From NCBI GenBank assembly GCA_964636205.1, contig CAZWPF010000040.1, positions 1 through 25,356 on the forward strand: 25,356 nt of DNA, read 5' to 3'. The stretch is from JBEBVQ01 sp964636205 (lineage in GTDB: Bacteria; Bacteroidota; Bacteroidia; Chitinophagales; Chitinophagaceae). The notes beneath the pieces are model-generated. The model had not been told where the DNA came from and searched no databases. It saw only the letters and a list, made by a program, of their open reading frames with translations. A program made the position numbers and the translations under genes. Positions 1 to 7,730 of the stretch are shown piece by piece (position 1 is the first letter of the stretch; every line of letters starts with the position of its first letter).

Positions 1-14
1 ATTTACCGGGGGCG

Positions 15-1202
15 ATGGAAGCCGACGAATTAAACAACGCTCCCTATCGCGTGGCGTTTTTGTACGATAGTTACGAGCAATACCTATTATTCCTGGAAAA
101 ATTTGCTTCCCGTCTTTATATCGAATGTTTTAATTCCCCTCAGGAGATTTTGGAAGCATTGCATATCGGCTTTCCCGCCGACGCGATCATTGCGAGTGTC
201 GATAATGGCGGTCGGGATTTATTAGCGGCGTTACGGTCGAGCTCAAACTTTGCCAATATTCCGATCCTCCTCGTAACCAAAGAACTGACCCCGGAGATCA
301 TTGAAGAAGCTCGGAAGCAAAAAGCCGATGATATTTTTGATGAAAAATTTGAAGAGGGGGACCTGCTAGTGCGGTTACATTATTTGTTTCAGAAGAAATG
401 GCATCTGGCCGGAAGTGTGGCTGAGAGGGTTAAAGACCTTACGGTAGAAACGCCCCTTTGGAAGCGATCTTGGGATGTACTTTTATCGGGAATTGCCTTG
501 ATATTACTGTCACCTATATTCTTGATAGTTGCCTTGGCGATCCGTTTAGATTCAAAAGGACCCATATTGTATAAATCAAAGCGAGTTGGTGGGGGTTTTA
601 AGGTATTCGATCTTTATAAGTTTCGCACCATGCGGGTGAACGCCGACCAGCTGATCAAAAAAATAGCAGCCGAAAATATTTACAATCGGGAACAAAACAA
701 TGCCTCCTTTCTGGATAGCACCCTATGTGAAGATTGCTGTAATGCAGGTTTTAAGGAATGTCAACGGCCGCTTTTTCATGACGGTCAACAAATATGTGAA
801 AAAGCATTTCGTCGTCAGAAAGAACAGCAGGCTGCATTTATGAAATTTCAGAATGATCCTAGGGTTACCAAAGTAGGGCGATTTCTACGCAATACCAGTA
901 TCGATGAACTCCCTCAGCTTTTGAATATTCTAAAAGGAGACATGTCGCTGATTGGTAACCGGCCACTTCCTATATACGAAGCGGAAAAGCTTACCAAAGA
1001 CAATCAAATTCTGAGATTTGCAGGGCCGGCAGGCCTTACGGGCTTATGGCAGGTGACCAAAAGAAGTAAAAAAGCGGGGGATATATCGGAAGAAGAAAGG
1101 GTGGCTTTGGATATCTACTACGTGGAAAATCTTTCTTTCTGGCTGGATTTGAAGATTTTTTTCAAAACCTTCCCTGCATTACTTCAAACTGAAAACGTAT
1201 GA
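15..1202 (+). CDS. Initiating sugar transferase (polyprenyl-phosphate glycosyl-1-phosphate transferase) with N-terminal pseudo-receiver domain
   Basis: The protein (395 aa) should start the repeat unit by moving a sugar-1-phosphate from a nucleotide sugar to undecaprenyl phosphate at the inner membrane. Residues 150-395 form a bacterial sugar transferase domain: a membrane segment at about 154-176, then KFRTM (202-206), NDPRVTKVGRFLR (280-292), DELPQL (297-302) and GLTGLWQV (340-347). Residues 11-125 look like a response-regulator receiver fold, but the usual phospho-Asp position falls near Ser61 and the conserved Lys position reads Glu110, so it is probably not phosphorylated. A cysteine-rich insert (C238, C241, C242, C249, C261) lies between KFRTM and the NDPR motif. 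The frame stays open to the window edge, so a start upstream of 15 cannot be excluded, although the first beta strand begins at residue 12. The sugar specificity is unknown. Confidence 0.9.
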   Translation: MEADELNNAPYRVAFLYDSYEQYLLFLEKFASRLYIECFNSPQEILEALHIGFPADAIIASVDNGGRDLLAALRSSSNFANIPILLVTKELTPEIIEEARKQKADDIFDEKFEEGDLLVRLHYLFQKKWHLAGSVAERVKDLTVETPLWKRSWDVLLSGIALILLSPIFLIVALAIRLDSKGPILYKSKRVGGGFKVFDLYKFRTMRVNADQLIKKIAAENIYNREQNNASFLDSTLCEDCCNAGFKECQRPLFHDGQQICEKAFRRQKEQQAAFMKFQNDPRVTKVGRFLRNTSIDELPQLLNILKGDMSLIGNRPLPIYEAEKLTKDNQILRFAGPAGLTGLWQVTKRSKKAGDISEEERVALDIYYVENLSFWLDLKIFFKTFPALLQTENV

Positions 1203-1207
1203 TAAGG

Positions 1208-1825
1208 TCAGTGTTCTCTCAACCATTGATTCGTCTGAGGATCGAATCGACGGATAATTTTAGCAGGGTTTCCAGCGGCGACACAATAGGCGGGGATATC
1301 GCGTGTAACGACACTGCCGGCGGCGATTACACAATGTTTGCCAATGGTTGTGCCAGCCGTAATCACTACGTTTGCACCTATCCAGCATTCATCGTCAATT
1401 AAGATATGACTCGTTTCCACGGATTGATTGCGAATGGGAATATGCACGTCCTGATACACATGATTCAGCCCACTGACCACCACGTGCTGAGCCATAATCA
1501 CGTCGTTACCTATGGTAACCGGTCCGATAATGACGTTGCCGGCACCCACCAACGATCTCGCGCCGATTTTTACCGCGCCCACGCCATTGTTAATAATGCT
1601 GAAGTCTTCGATCGTCGTGTTATCACCAATTACCATCTCGTTGAAAGGGAGTACGTCCCAACGCACCGAACGTCTTACCTTCACGCCCCGTCCTTTTTGG
1701 TGGAAAAAGGGGTTAAGAAATATCGACACCCAACGTCGTGGTCTGGCTTCGCCTTTGGGTATCAACAGCCAGTGGACCACTTTTTTTAATTTTTCGTGCC
1801 GGTTAATAAATGTCTTAAGGCTCAT
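1208..1825 (-). CDS. Left-handed beta-helix (hexapeptide repeat) acyltransferase, WcaF/XAT-like
   Basis: This is probably an O-acetyltransferase that decorates the polysaccharide or a precursor using acetyl-CoA in the cytoplasm. Counting from the ATG at 1825 the protein has 205 aa. Hexapeptide turns such as IGDNTTI, IGARSLVG, IGNDVI, IGANVVI and IGKHCVI run from about residue 66 to 172. His122 in GLNHVY is the likely catalytic histidine, and the family's GNPAK motif is at 185-189. The longest frame begins with a TTG at 1864, but that codon lies inside a perfect -7 promoter box (1862-1869), so translation from it is unlikely. An ATG at 1849 would leave almost no leader, so 1825 is preferred. 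It converges on the sugar transferase with a 5-base gap and diverges from the TolC-like gene. The acceptor is unknown. Confidence 0.86.
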   Translation of the reverse strand: MSLKTFINRHEKLKKVVHWLLIPKGEARPRRWVSIFLNPFFHQKGRGVKVRRSVRWDVLPFNEMVIGDNTTIEDFSIINNGVGAVKIGARSLVGAGNVIIGPVTIGNDVIMAQHVVVSGLNHVYQDVHIPIRNQSVETSHILIDDECWIGANVVITAGTTIGKHCVIAAGSVVTRDIPAYCVAAGNPAKIIRRFDPQTNQWLREH

Positions 1826-1861
1826 GAATTGGGGAACAGCAATTAACATCAGAAATTCGAA

Positions 1862-1869
1862 CAAAAATA
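1862..1869 (-). promoter_or_regulatory. Candidate Bacteroidota -7 promoter box for the acyltransferase gene
   Basis: Read on the minus strand this is TATTTTTG, a perfect match to the Bacteroidota -7 consensus TAnnTTTG. It would place transcription initiation near 1856, about 30 bases before the ATG at 1825. No clear TTTG -33 element is seen at the expected distance, so the call rests on the -7 box and its position. Confidence 0.42.
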
Positions 1870-1882
1870 GAGTTTATCAGTC

Positions 1883-2599
1883 ATGTTGAGAGGTCTATTG
1901 GGAAATATTAGCAAGTATGGATTAACTTTTCCCTTGCTTTTGATCCTACTTTTAGGTTTTGGAACACCGCCGATAAAAGCCCAGGTAGCTACAGAAATGG
2001 GTCAGGAAATCTCCTATGAGTTTTTAGCTAAGCTCATCGAAACTGCAAGTCGAAATTACCCGAATTCCAAGGCTTTTGATGCTCGTATACAGATCGCAGA
2101 AAAAGGGATCAAGAAGTCTAAGTTATCGTATGGGGATATTTTTTCTTTCTCTTATTTTTTTAACCCTAACCAGACTGCCGCGGGTTTAAACCCCAATATG
2201 TTAATGGGCTATCAACTTGGTATTTTTGCGAATATTGGGGCTATCATCCAAAAGCCTACCCAGATAAAACAAGCTAAGGACGAGTTAAAAGTGGTCCAGT
2301 TTGAGAAAGAAACGTATCTTTTGAATTTAGAAGCTGAAGTTAAAAAAAGATACTTCGAATACGCCAAATCGAAAGCTATGTACCGTGTGGTTTCCCAATC
2401 TTGTTTGGACGCGGAAAGCCGACTTGAAGATGTACGGCATCGCTTTGAAAAGGGGGAGTTGACTTATGAATCTTACAATAATGCCTTATTCGACTTATCG
2501 AATCGCCTTCAAACCAAAATCAGTGCGGAAAGTGATGTACTCATCGCGAAAGCAAGTCTTGAAGAACTATTAGGCCAGCCATTAGAGGATATCAAATGA
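1883..2599 (+). CDS. Half-length TolC-like outer-membrane efflux family protein
   Basis: The protein (238 aa) is likely to be an outer-membrane or periplasmic channel component paired with the Wzc-like protein encoded next. A signal peptide with a hydrophobic core at about 15-28 ends near IKA-Q (cleavage about 33/34). The mature part reads as long helix (about 45-75), short beta segments (about 83-120, rich in F, Y, N and G) and long coiled helices (about 125-230), ending in the LEELLGQPL type of sequence common in the OEP/TolC family. Canonical TolC proteins carry two such helix-strand-helix repeats in about 420-490 aa, and only one is present here. The stop overlaps the next start as ATGA, which implies translational coupling. 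No frameshift remnant of a second half is visible, because the next gene starts at once. Family assignment is from fold pattern and context. Confidence 0.72.
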   Translation: MLRGLLGNISKYGLTFPLLLILLLGFGTPPIKAQVATEMGQEISYEFLAKLIETASRNYPNSKAFDARIQIAEKGIKKSKLSYGDIFSFSYFFNPNQTAAGLNPNMLMGYQLGIFANIGAIIQKPTQIKQAKDELKVVQFEKETYLLNLEAEVKKRYFEYAKSKAMYRVVSQSCLDAESRLEDVRHRFEKGELTYESYNNALFDLSNRLQTKISAESDVLIAKASLEELLGQPLEDIK

Positions 2600-4779
2600 A
2601 AGATCTACTTTATTTTTTGAAGTTTCTGCGGAAACGACTATACATTCTAATCCTCGTTCCCTTGATCACGATGATTGCTGCCTGGGTTCTGGCAAAAATG
2701 CTTCCGGATGTTTACCGTTCGCAGGGTCGTGTAGCCACCGGGATAGTTGATAAGACGGATCAAATCATTGCTAGTGAAAAGGACGAACAAGACCAAGAAA
2801 TCGGGCGCAGATTTGACAATATAATTCAGTTAATGCGTCTAAAAAACGTGTTGGACCAGGTTTCATACCGCCTGTTGATACACGATTTGAAAGCGCATCC
2901 AGATTCGGCCTATACGCCGTCCCCTAAAGTACTCGAGTCACTGGATGACGATACCAAACGCAAAACGATTGCCCTGATTAACGACAAGTATAATAAGGGC
3001 ATTGAGCTTTCCCATTGGATCCCTCAGGAAGCGGAAGTATACGAATTATTGAAAAAACTGGGATATAGTCATTCACTTCTACTGGATAAACTTTCCATTT
3101 ACAGACTGGCGAACAGCGATTATATCACGATTGAATTTGAAGCTGGGAACCCTGAAATGTCGGCCTTCGTGATAAACACCCTTTACGACGAATTCCTGAA
3201 AATCTACTCCCAGCGACTCAAAGAAAGCAGCAACCGTTCACTCGACTTTTTGGAGAAAATCATGCTTCAAAAGCTCGCAGCTATGAACGAGCGCATGGAA
3301 GAGCTTAAACAATTCAAAATCCGCAATAAAGTCTTAAACCTCAACGAACAGGCCCGCAGCTTGTATGGGCATATCATTGATTTTGAAACGAGGCGGGAAG
3401 TTGCCAAAAAAGATGTTATAGCCTATACCGCTGCCTTAAAGAACATCGACACGCACTTCGATCCTACCGAACGAAAGTACCTGGAAAGTACATTGACGGA
3501 AATCAATCGAGAAATTGCCCTTACGAAAGACTTGGTCAAAAGTGCCAACGATGAATACATCCGAACGAACTTCGACCCTGCTGCAAAATCTAAACTCGAC
3601 TCGCTTCAAAAATTACTCACCAACCAAATTAATCGAGCTGCTGATGCCTACATCTACAATCCTATGGCAGCCAAGGGCGATTTGATCACGCATAAACTGA
3701 ACCTTGAAATTTCGCTCGAACTGGCCAAAAACAGTATTGAATCGATAGAAAAGGAGGTGGATCGACTCCAGCGCAAGTATGAAGGCATGGTACCCAATGA
3801 AGCGAGTATTCAAATGTATGAAACGAGCATTGATATTGCGGGGAAAGAGTACATTGAAGCCCTGCAACGCTACAACAATGCCCGCTTGGAATCGTATGCT
3901 CCCATTTCACTGAAATTAGCCGAAAAAGCGATGCCTGGTGTGAAACAGCCATCCAAGAAACTACTTCTCGTAATTGCTTCAGGAATGGCCGCCTTGGTGG
4001 TATGTCTGTTCGCTTTTTTAGTGATTTTTTTCTTGGATAACGGTGTACGCACCCCCCATCAACTTGCCGATTTAACCGGAATTACGGTTCTAGGACGTCT
4101 CAACAAGATACCGAATGCGCAGTCTTTTCTGGATCCCGGGTCTGATCTTTCTTCGGGGAAAAACTATACTCGATTCAAGGATCTCATCCGTTCCATACGG
4201 TTCGAGGTAGATGAAGATACGCGCTTCCCGAAAATTATTTCGGTAACCAGCTTAAGACCCCAAGCCGGAAAGACTACAGCCCTCTATGGATTAGCCTGGT
4301 CTTATACTCGTATCCACAAGCGGGTTTTAATTATTGACGGAAATTTCATGAATCCGGAAATTAGTAAGACGATTGGTTCGAGCGCAACTATTGAAAACTA
4401 TTTTCGCAAAACACCCAGGCCGATGATCCCTGAGCTCTACCCTGGCATTTCCGTATTATCGAATGAAGGGGGCGATACATCGTTATTGGAAATTACGGAT
4501 GAACTAAACTTGCAATCGTTGCTGGCGGAACTACGGCAACGCTACGATGTAATATTGATCGAAACACCGGCGCTCACCGGACTCAATAAAGCCAAAGAAT
4601 GGATTCATATCTCGGACCGTGTTATTGCGGTATACGAATCCGGTCGACACCTAGGGGATCAATACAAAGCTTCCCTGGCTTACCTCAGAAGTCAAGGAGC
4701 CATTCTTTCAGGTTGGATTCTGGCCAACACGCCGTACGACATAGACCCTGTGGGCAAAACGTTGACCAAAACCTGGTAG
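2596..4779 (+). CDS. Wzc-like polysaccharide co-polymerase (Wzz domain fused to degenerate BY-kinase domain)
   Basis: The protein (727 aa) is an inner-membrane polysaccharide co-polymerase expected to set chain length and link the polymerase to the export channel. The N-terminal Wzz domain has a membrane segment at about 16-34. A long periplasmic helical region with coiled coils (about 180-450) follows, then a second membrane segment at about 455-480. The cytoplasmic P-loop domain (about 520-727) has TSLRPQAGKTT at 551-561, keeping GKT but replacing the first Walker A glycine with Gln556. The Walker A' motif reads IIDGNFMNP (579-587), where bacterial tyrosine kinases have DxDxR: the second Asp is Asn583 and the Arg is Met585. 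The Walker B-like strand is VILIETPA (652-659). No C-terminal tyrosine cluster is present. ATP binding may persist, but autokinase activity is doubtful. It overlaps the TolC-like gene by 4 bases. Confidence 0.88.
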   Translation: MKDLLYFLKFLRKRLYILILVPLITMIAAWVLAKMLPDVYRSQGRVATGIVDKTDQIIASEKDEQDQEIGRRFDNIIQLMRLKNVLDQVSYRLLIHDLKAHPDSAYTPSPKVLESLDDDTKRKTIALINDKYNKGIELSHWIPQEAEVYELLKKLGYSHSLLLDKLSIYRLANSDYITIEFEAGNPEMSAFVINTLYDEFLKIYSQRLKESSNRSLDFLEKIMLQKLAAMNERMEELKQFKIRNKVLNLNEQARSLYGHIIDFETRREVAKKDVIAYTAALKNIDTHFDPTERKYLESTLTEINREIALTKDLVKSANDEYIRTNFDPAAKSKLDSLQKLLTNQINRAADAYIYNPMAAKGDLITHKLNLEISLELAKNSIESIEKEVDRLQRKYEGMVPNEASIQMYETSIDIAGKEYIEALQRYNNARLESYAPISLKLAEKAMPGVKQPSKKLLLVIASGMAALVVCLFAFLVIFFLDNGVRTPHQLADLTGITVLGRLNKIPNAQSFLDPGSDLSSGKNYTRFKDLIRSIRFEVDEDTRFPKIISVTSLRPQAGKTTALYGLAWSYTRIHKRVLIIDGNFMNPEISKTIGSSATIENYFRKTPRPMIPELYPGISVLSNEGGDTSLLEITDELNLQSLLAELRQRYDVILIETPALTGLNKAKEWIHISDRVIAVYESGRHLGDQYKASLAYLRSQGAILSGWILANTPYDIDPVGKTLTKTW

Positions 4780-4781
4780 AT

Positions 4782-5984
4782 ATGGGAGCAATATCGATCG
4801 TCAATTTCCTTTGGATTTGTATACAACTGGCGATAGGTTTTTTCCTCGTCTTTCCCTTGATATTGTTTGGTATTTACCAGGTCCGTCGTAGGGCAAAAAC
4901 ACAAGTTAAACAACCTCCAGAGACTTATGAAGCCGATTATGCCGTCATTGTAACAGCCTTTCGTCAGGTCGACCAACTCCCCGATGTCGTTCAGTCATTG
5001 TTAGCGCTTTCTTATTCAAATTATCATATTTACGTGGTGGCTGACGACTGTGACGTCTCCGCAATTCAAATCAATCACCCCAACGTAAGCATCCTCCGAC
5101 CCCCAGTTGTGCTGGCTGGAAATGTGAAGTCTCATTTTTATGCCATTCAACATTTTATCCGGGAGCATGAAAGACTTATCATCATCGACAGTGACAACCT
5201 GGTTGACCCGGCAATTTTACATCATTTAAATCGGAGTTTCGATCAAGGATTTGAGGCAGTTCAAGGGGTAAGATTACCTAAAAATTTGAATACAACCCTA
5301 GCTCAACTAGATGCGGCTCGGGATATATATTATCATTTCTTCGACGGGAAAGTACTTTTTGGAGCGGGTTCATCCGCTACGCTTTCAGGATCTGGAATGG
5401 CGTTTACGGTGGAACTGTATCGTAAATATCTTGAAAATCGCATTGTCGAAGGCGCAGGGTTTGACAAGGTGTTACAAGCCGCTATTGTTGGTGCCGACCA
5501 ACGCATCGCCTTTGAACCGGAAGCCGTTGTCTACGATGAAAAGACGACCGTTCCCGACCAGTTGGTAGGTCAGCGTGCACGTTGGATTAACACCTGGTTC
5601 AGATACGCTCGATTCGGCTTTGGACTAATTGGAAAAGGGATATTGCGGCGAAGCTGGAATCAGTTTCTGTTCGGTGTCGTTTTGCTTCGGCCGCCCCTAT
5701 TCATATTCCTTTTGGTTGGCATGGTTTGTACCTTTACAAATCTGTTCCTCGACCTACCGTCCTTCTTAATTTGGCTGGTGGGTTATGTCCTCTTTATAGT
5801 GGGTTTCATTTTGGCTTTAGTCCAGTCAGATACCCCCCCCGTTGTTTACAAAGCACTTAAGGGGATTCCTGGCTTTATTTACTATCAAATTAAAGCTCTA
5901 ACGAAAGCACGTAATGCGAATCGGCATTCGATTGCGACCCAACATGGAGATGCCGTTTATAGAGAAACGGAAGAAAATCAGTAA
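4782..5984 (+). CDS. Membrane-anchored family 2 glycosyltransferase
   Basis: This GT-A enzyme (400 aa) probably adds a sugar to the lipid-linked unit or growing chain at the inner membrane. There is an N-terminal membrane segment at about 8-32, a catalytic domain beginning DYAVIVTAFRQ (52-62), VVADDCD (85-91), the metal-binding DSD (136-138), and a QRARW motif (264-268) of the Q-x-x-R-W type found in processive GT2 enzymes. Two or three membrane segments follow at about 296-347. The open frame extends back to 4599 inside the Wzc-like gene, but the ATG at 4782 is chosen because it follows the upstream stop by 2 bases and begins directly with the membrane anchor. The QxxRW motif hints at a processive or synthase-like enzyme, though substrate cannot be read from the sequence. 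Confidence 0.86.
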   Translation: MGAISIVNFLWICIQLAIGFFLVFPLILFGIYQVRRRAKTQVKQPPETYEADYAVIVTAFRQVDQLPDVVQSLLALSYSNYHIYVVADDCDVSAIQINHPNVSILRPPVVLAGNVKSHFYAIQHFIREHERLIIIDSDNLVDPAILHHLNRSFDQGFEAVQGVRLPKNLNTTLAQLDAARDIYYHFFDGKVLFGAGSSATLSGSGMAFTVELYRKYLENRIVEGAGFDKVLQAAIVGADQRIAFEPEAVVYDEKTTVPDQLVGQRARWINTWFRYARFGFGLIGKGILRRSWNQFLFGVVLLRPPLFIFLLVGMVCTFTNLFLDLPSFLIWLVGYVLFIVGFILALVQSDTPPVVYKALKGIPGFIYYQIKALTKARNANRHSIATQHGDAVYRETEENQ

Positions 5985-5998
5985 TTCAAGACAGAAGT

Positions 5999-6145
5999 AT
6001 GAAAGTGTATCCTAGTCAACCCGGTGAGGGGGTAAAAGGTCGGTTAAGTAGGTTGTCCACGCAGCATAAAATTCAACGTATTGTAGCGCTGGTGGTTGCC
6101 TTTCTAAGTGTATTTTCCTTCTTCTTCAAAATACTCTTTTTTTAA
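5999..6145 (+). CDS. Small membrane protein, 48 aa
   Basis: This is a short open frame between the GT2 and the polymerase/ligase genes, with 14 bases before it and 2 bases after it. That spacing fits a translated operon member better than an untranslated gap. It encodes a polar, basic N-terminus (MKVYPSQPGEGVKGRLSRLS), then a basic stretch with HKIQR, then one hydrophobic helix at about 28-48 that runs to the end and is very rich in Phe. The predicted form is a C-terminally anchored single-span protein with its N-terminus in the cytoplasm. Function is not recognised. It might help the adjacent polymerase or GT2, but that is only context. The alternative is a chance frame, since low-complexity TTC/TTT codons contribute to the hydrophobic end. 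Confidence 0.55.
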   Translation: MKVYPSQPGEGVKGRLSRLSTQHKIQRIVALVVAFLSVFSFFFKILFF

Positions 6146-6147
6146 AC

Positions 6148-7644
6148 ATGGCCGTGGAAGTTGGCGATTTGAAGGATGGTAAAGAAAGTCTATTTTCTTC
6201 AATCCGCTTCTGGTTCCGATCGGGAGGGTGGAAGAATCCGACTTTTTTTGGCTCACTTCTAGCCATTTCTCTGGGATTAACGATGGCCATTTTTAAGTTC
6301 GGGGTCATCGCTGCCCTCCTTTTTATAGCCTTTTTAATGGCTATACCCCTTATTTTTTCCTTTGTCCGGTTTCCGAAATTCGGAATTGCTGTCCTGCTAG
6401 TAAGTGCCTTCTTCCTCTTTTTTGTCTTACGCCTGGGCGTAAACTTCCCCATTGGAACACTGATGGATGCGATGGAGGGACTCTTAATTATCAGTACGTT
6501 GTTGATGTTTCGGACTCATCCCGACTGGGATATCTTCAAAAATCCGATTGGATTATGGGTGGGTATCTGGGCGATTTATACCATTTTACAAGTGGTTAAC
6601 CCTGCGGCAGCATCGATATTGGCCTGGCTATATACTGTCCGGACCGTAGGAACTGTGACCTTGATGTATTTCGTTTTTTGTTACCATATCGACAGTATAG
6701 CCTATTTACGTCTTTTAGTTGGTTTATGGTTATCGTTGGCGCTCATCGGTGCTTTGTATGCCCTAAAGCAGGAGTACATCGGTTTTTCGGATAGGGAGTA
6801 CCAAGAATTGATCTCCGATCCCCTGCGAGTAAGTTTGTTGTTTATCGACGGTCACTGGCGAAAATACTCTATTTTCTCCGACCCGGTAGCGTTTTCCTAC
6901 AATATGGTCATGGCTTTTTTCATTTGTATCAGCCTTATTCGCTATCGTCAAAAATATACGAAGTTAGTTTTTTATCTACTCGCCGGGGGCATTTGTTTTT
7001 ATGCCATGTTCTTTTCTGGAACCCGCGGGGCTTACGTCCTCATTCCGGCTGGATTGGTGTTATTTTTTATACTGCGCTACAACAAACGTATACTTTGGGT
7101 GGCGGGCATTGCTTCCATGGTCTTGGTTGTTTTGATTAAAATCCCTACCGCAAACCCTACTCTCTATCGTTTCCAAACGGCTTTTGAACCCTCTCATGAT
7201 GCCTCTTTTAATGTACGTAAACTGAATCAAAAGATGATTCAGCCCTTTATCCAGTCGCATCCATTTGGGGGAGGCTTAGGTGCTACGGGAGTTTGGGGAG
7301 TTCGATTTGCACCGGATTCGTTTCTTGCCGGGTTCCCACCGGATAGTGGTTATTTAAGAGTGGCCGTCGAACAAGGTTGGATCGGTTTACTCTTATTTTG
7401 TCTGATGGTATTTTTTATCTTAAAAACGGGAATTGATCATTATTTTCTCATCCGAAATAAGGAATTGAAGTCCTATTGCCTAGCAATGACGGTCATTGTT
7501 TTTATCCTAGGCATTGGAAATTATCCGCAGGAGGCAGTGGTGCAATTTCCGTCCAATATTCTCTTTTTCCTAGCAGCTGCAATCATTCAAGTCGTAAAGA
7601 AAATTGATGACAACACTTACCGGCACCCCCTAAATGACGCCTAA
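6148..7644 (+). CDS. O-antigen ligase/polymerase family membrane protein (Wzy/WaaL-like)
   Basis: This polytopic inner-membrane protein (498 aa) has roughly ten to twelve hydrophobic segments and probably polymerises the repeat units (Wzy role) or ligates the polymer to an acceptor (WaaL role). The family signature lies in the large C-terminal periplasmic loop at about 365-420: a SHPFGGGLGATG segment with His371, then PPDSGYLRVAVEQGWIGL leading into the next membrane helix. FFSGTRGAYVLIPAG, near residues 288-302, is another typical element. The start at 6148 lies 2 bases after the microprotein stop. Polymerase and ligase cannot be separated by sequence motifs alone. The presence of Wzx and Wzc-like genes in the same window favours the polymerase reading. 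Confidence 0.85.
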   Translation: MAVEVGDLKDGKESLFSSIRFWFRSGGWKNPTFFGSLLAISLGLTMAIFKFGVIAALLFIAFLMAIPLIFSFVRFPKFGIAVLLVSAFFLFFVLRLGVNFPIGTLMDAMEGLLIISTLLMFRTHPDWDIFKNPIGLWVGIWAIYTILQVVNPAAASILAWLYTVRTVGTVTLMYFVFCYHIDSIAYLRLLVGLWLSLALIGALYALKQEYIGFSDREYQELISDPLRVSLLFIDGHWRKYSIFSDPVAFSYNMVMAFFICISLIRYRQKYTKLVFYLLAGGICFYAMFFSGTRGAYVLIPAGLVLFFILRYNKRILWVAGIASMVLVVLIKIPTANPTLYRFQTAFEPSHDASFNVRKLNQKMIQPFIQSHPFGGGLGATGVWGVRFAPDSFLAGFPPDSGYLRVAVEQGWIGLLLFCLMVFFILKTGIDHYFLIRNKELKSYCLAMTVIVFILGIGNYPQEAVVQFPSNILFFLAAAIIQVVKKIDDNTYRHPLNDA

Positions 7645-7730
7645 CAGTAACCTTACCCCTCTTAGTCGCATCTTATAGGTATTTCGCTACCGGTAATTTT
7701 CGAAAATCAACGAACAAAAACTTCTATTTG

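Noticed and set aside
1406..1889. Overlapping plus-strand frames of about 125 residues
   Set aside because: They are antisense to the hexapeptide acyltransferase, whose repeat motifs are unmistakable, and show no domain of their own.
4599..4781. N-terminal extension of the membrane GT2 into the Wzc-like gene
   Set aside because: The extension is the out-of-frame shadow of the P-loop domain. The ATG at 4782 begins directly with the membrane anchor, 2 bases after the upstream stop.
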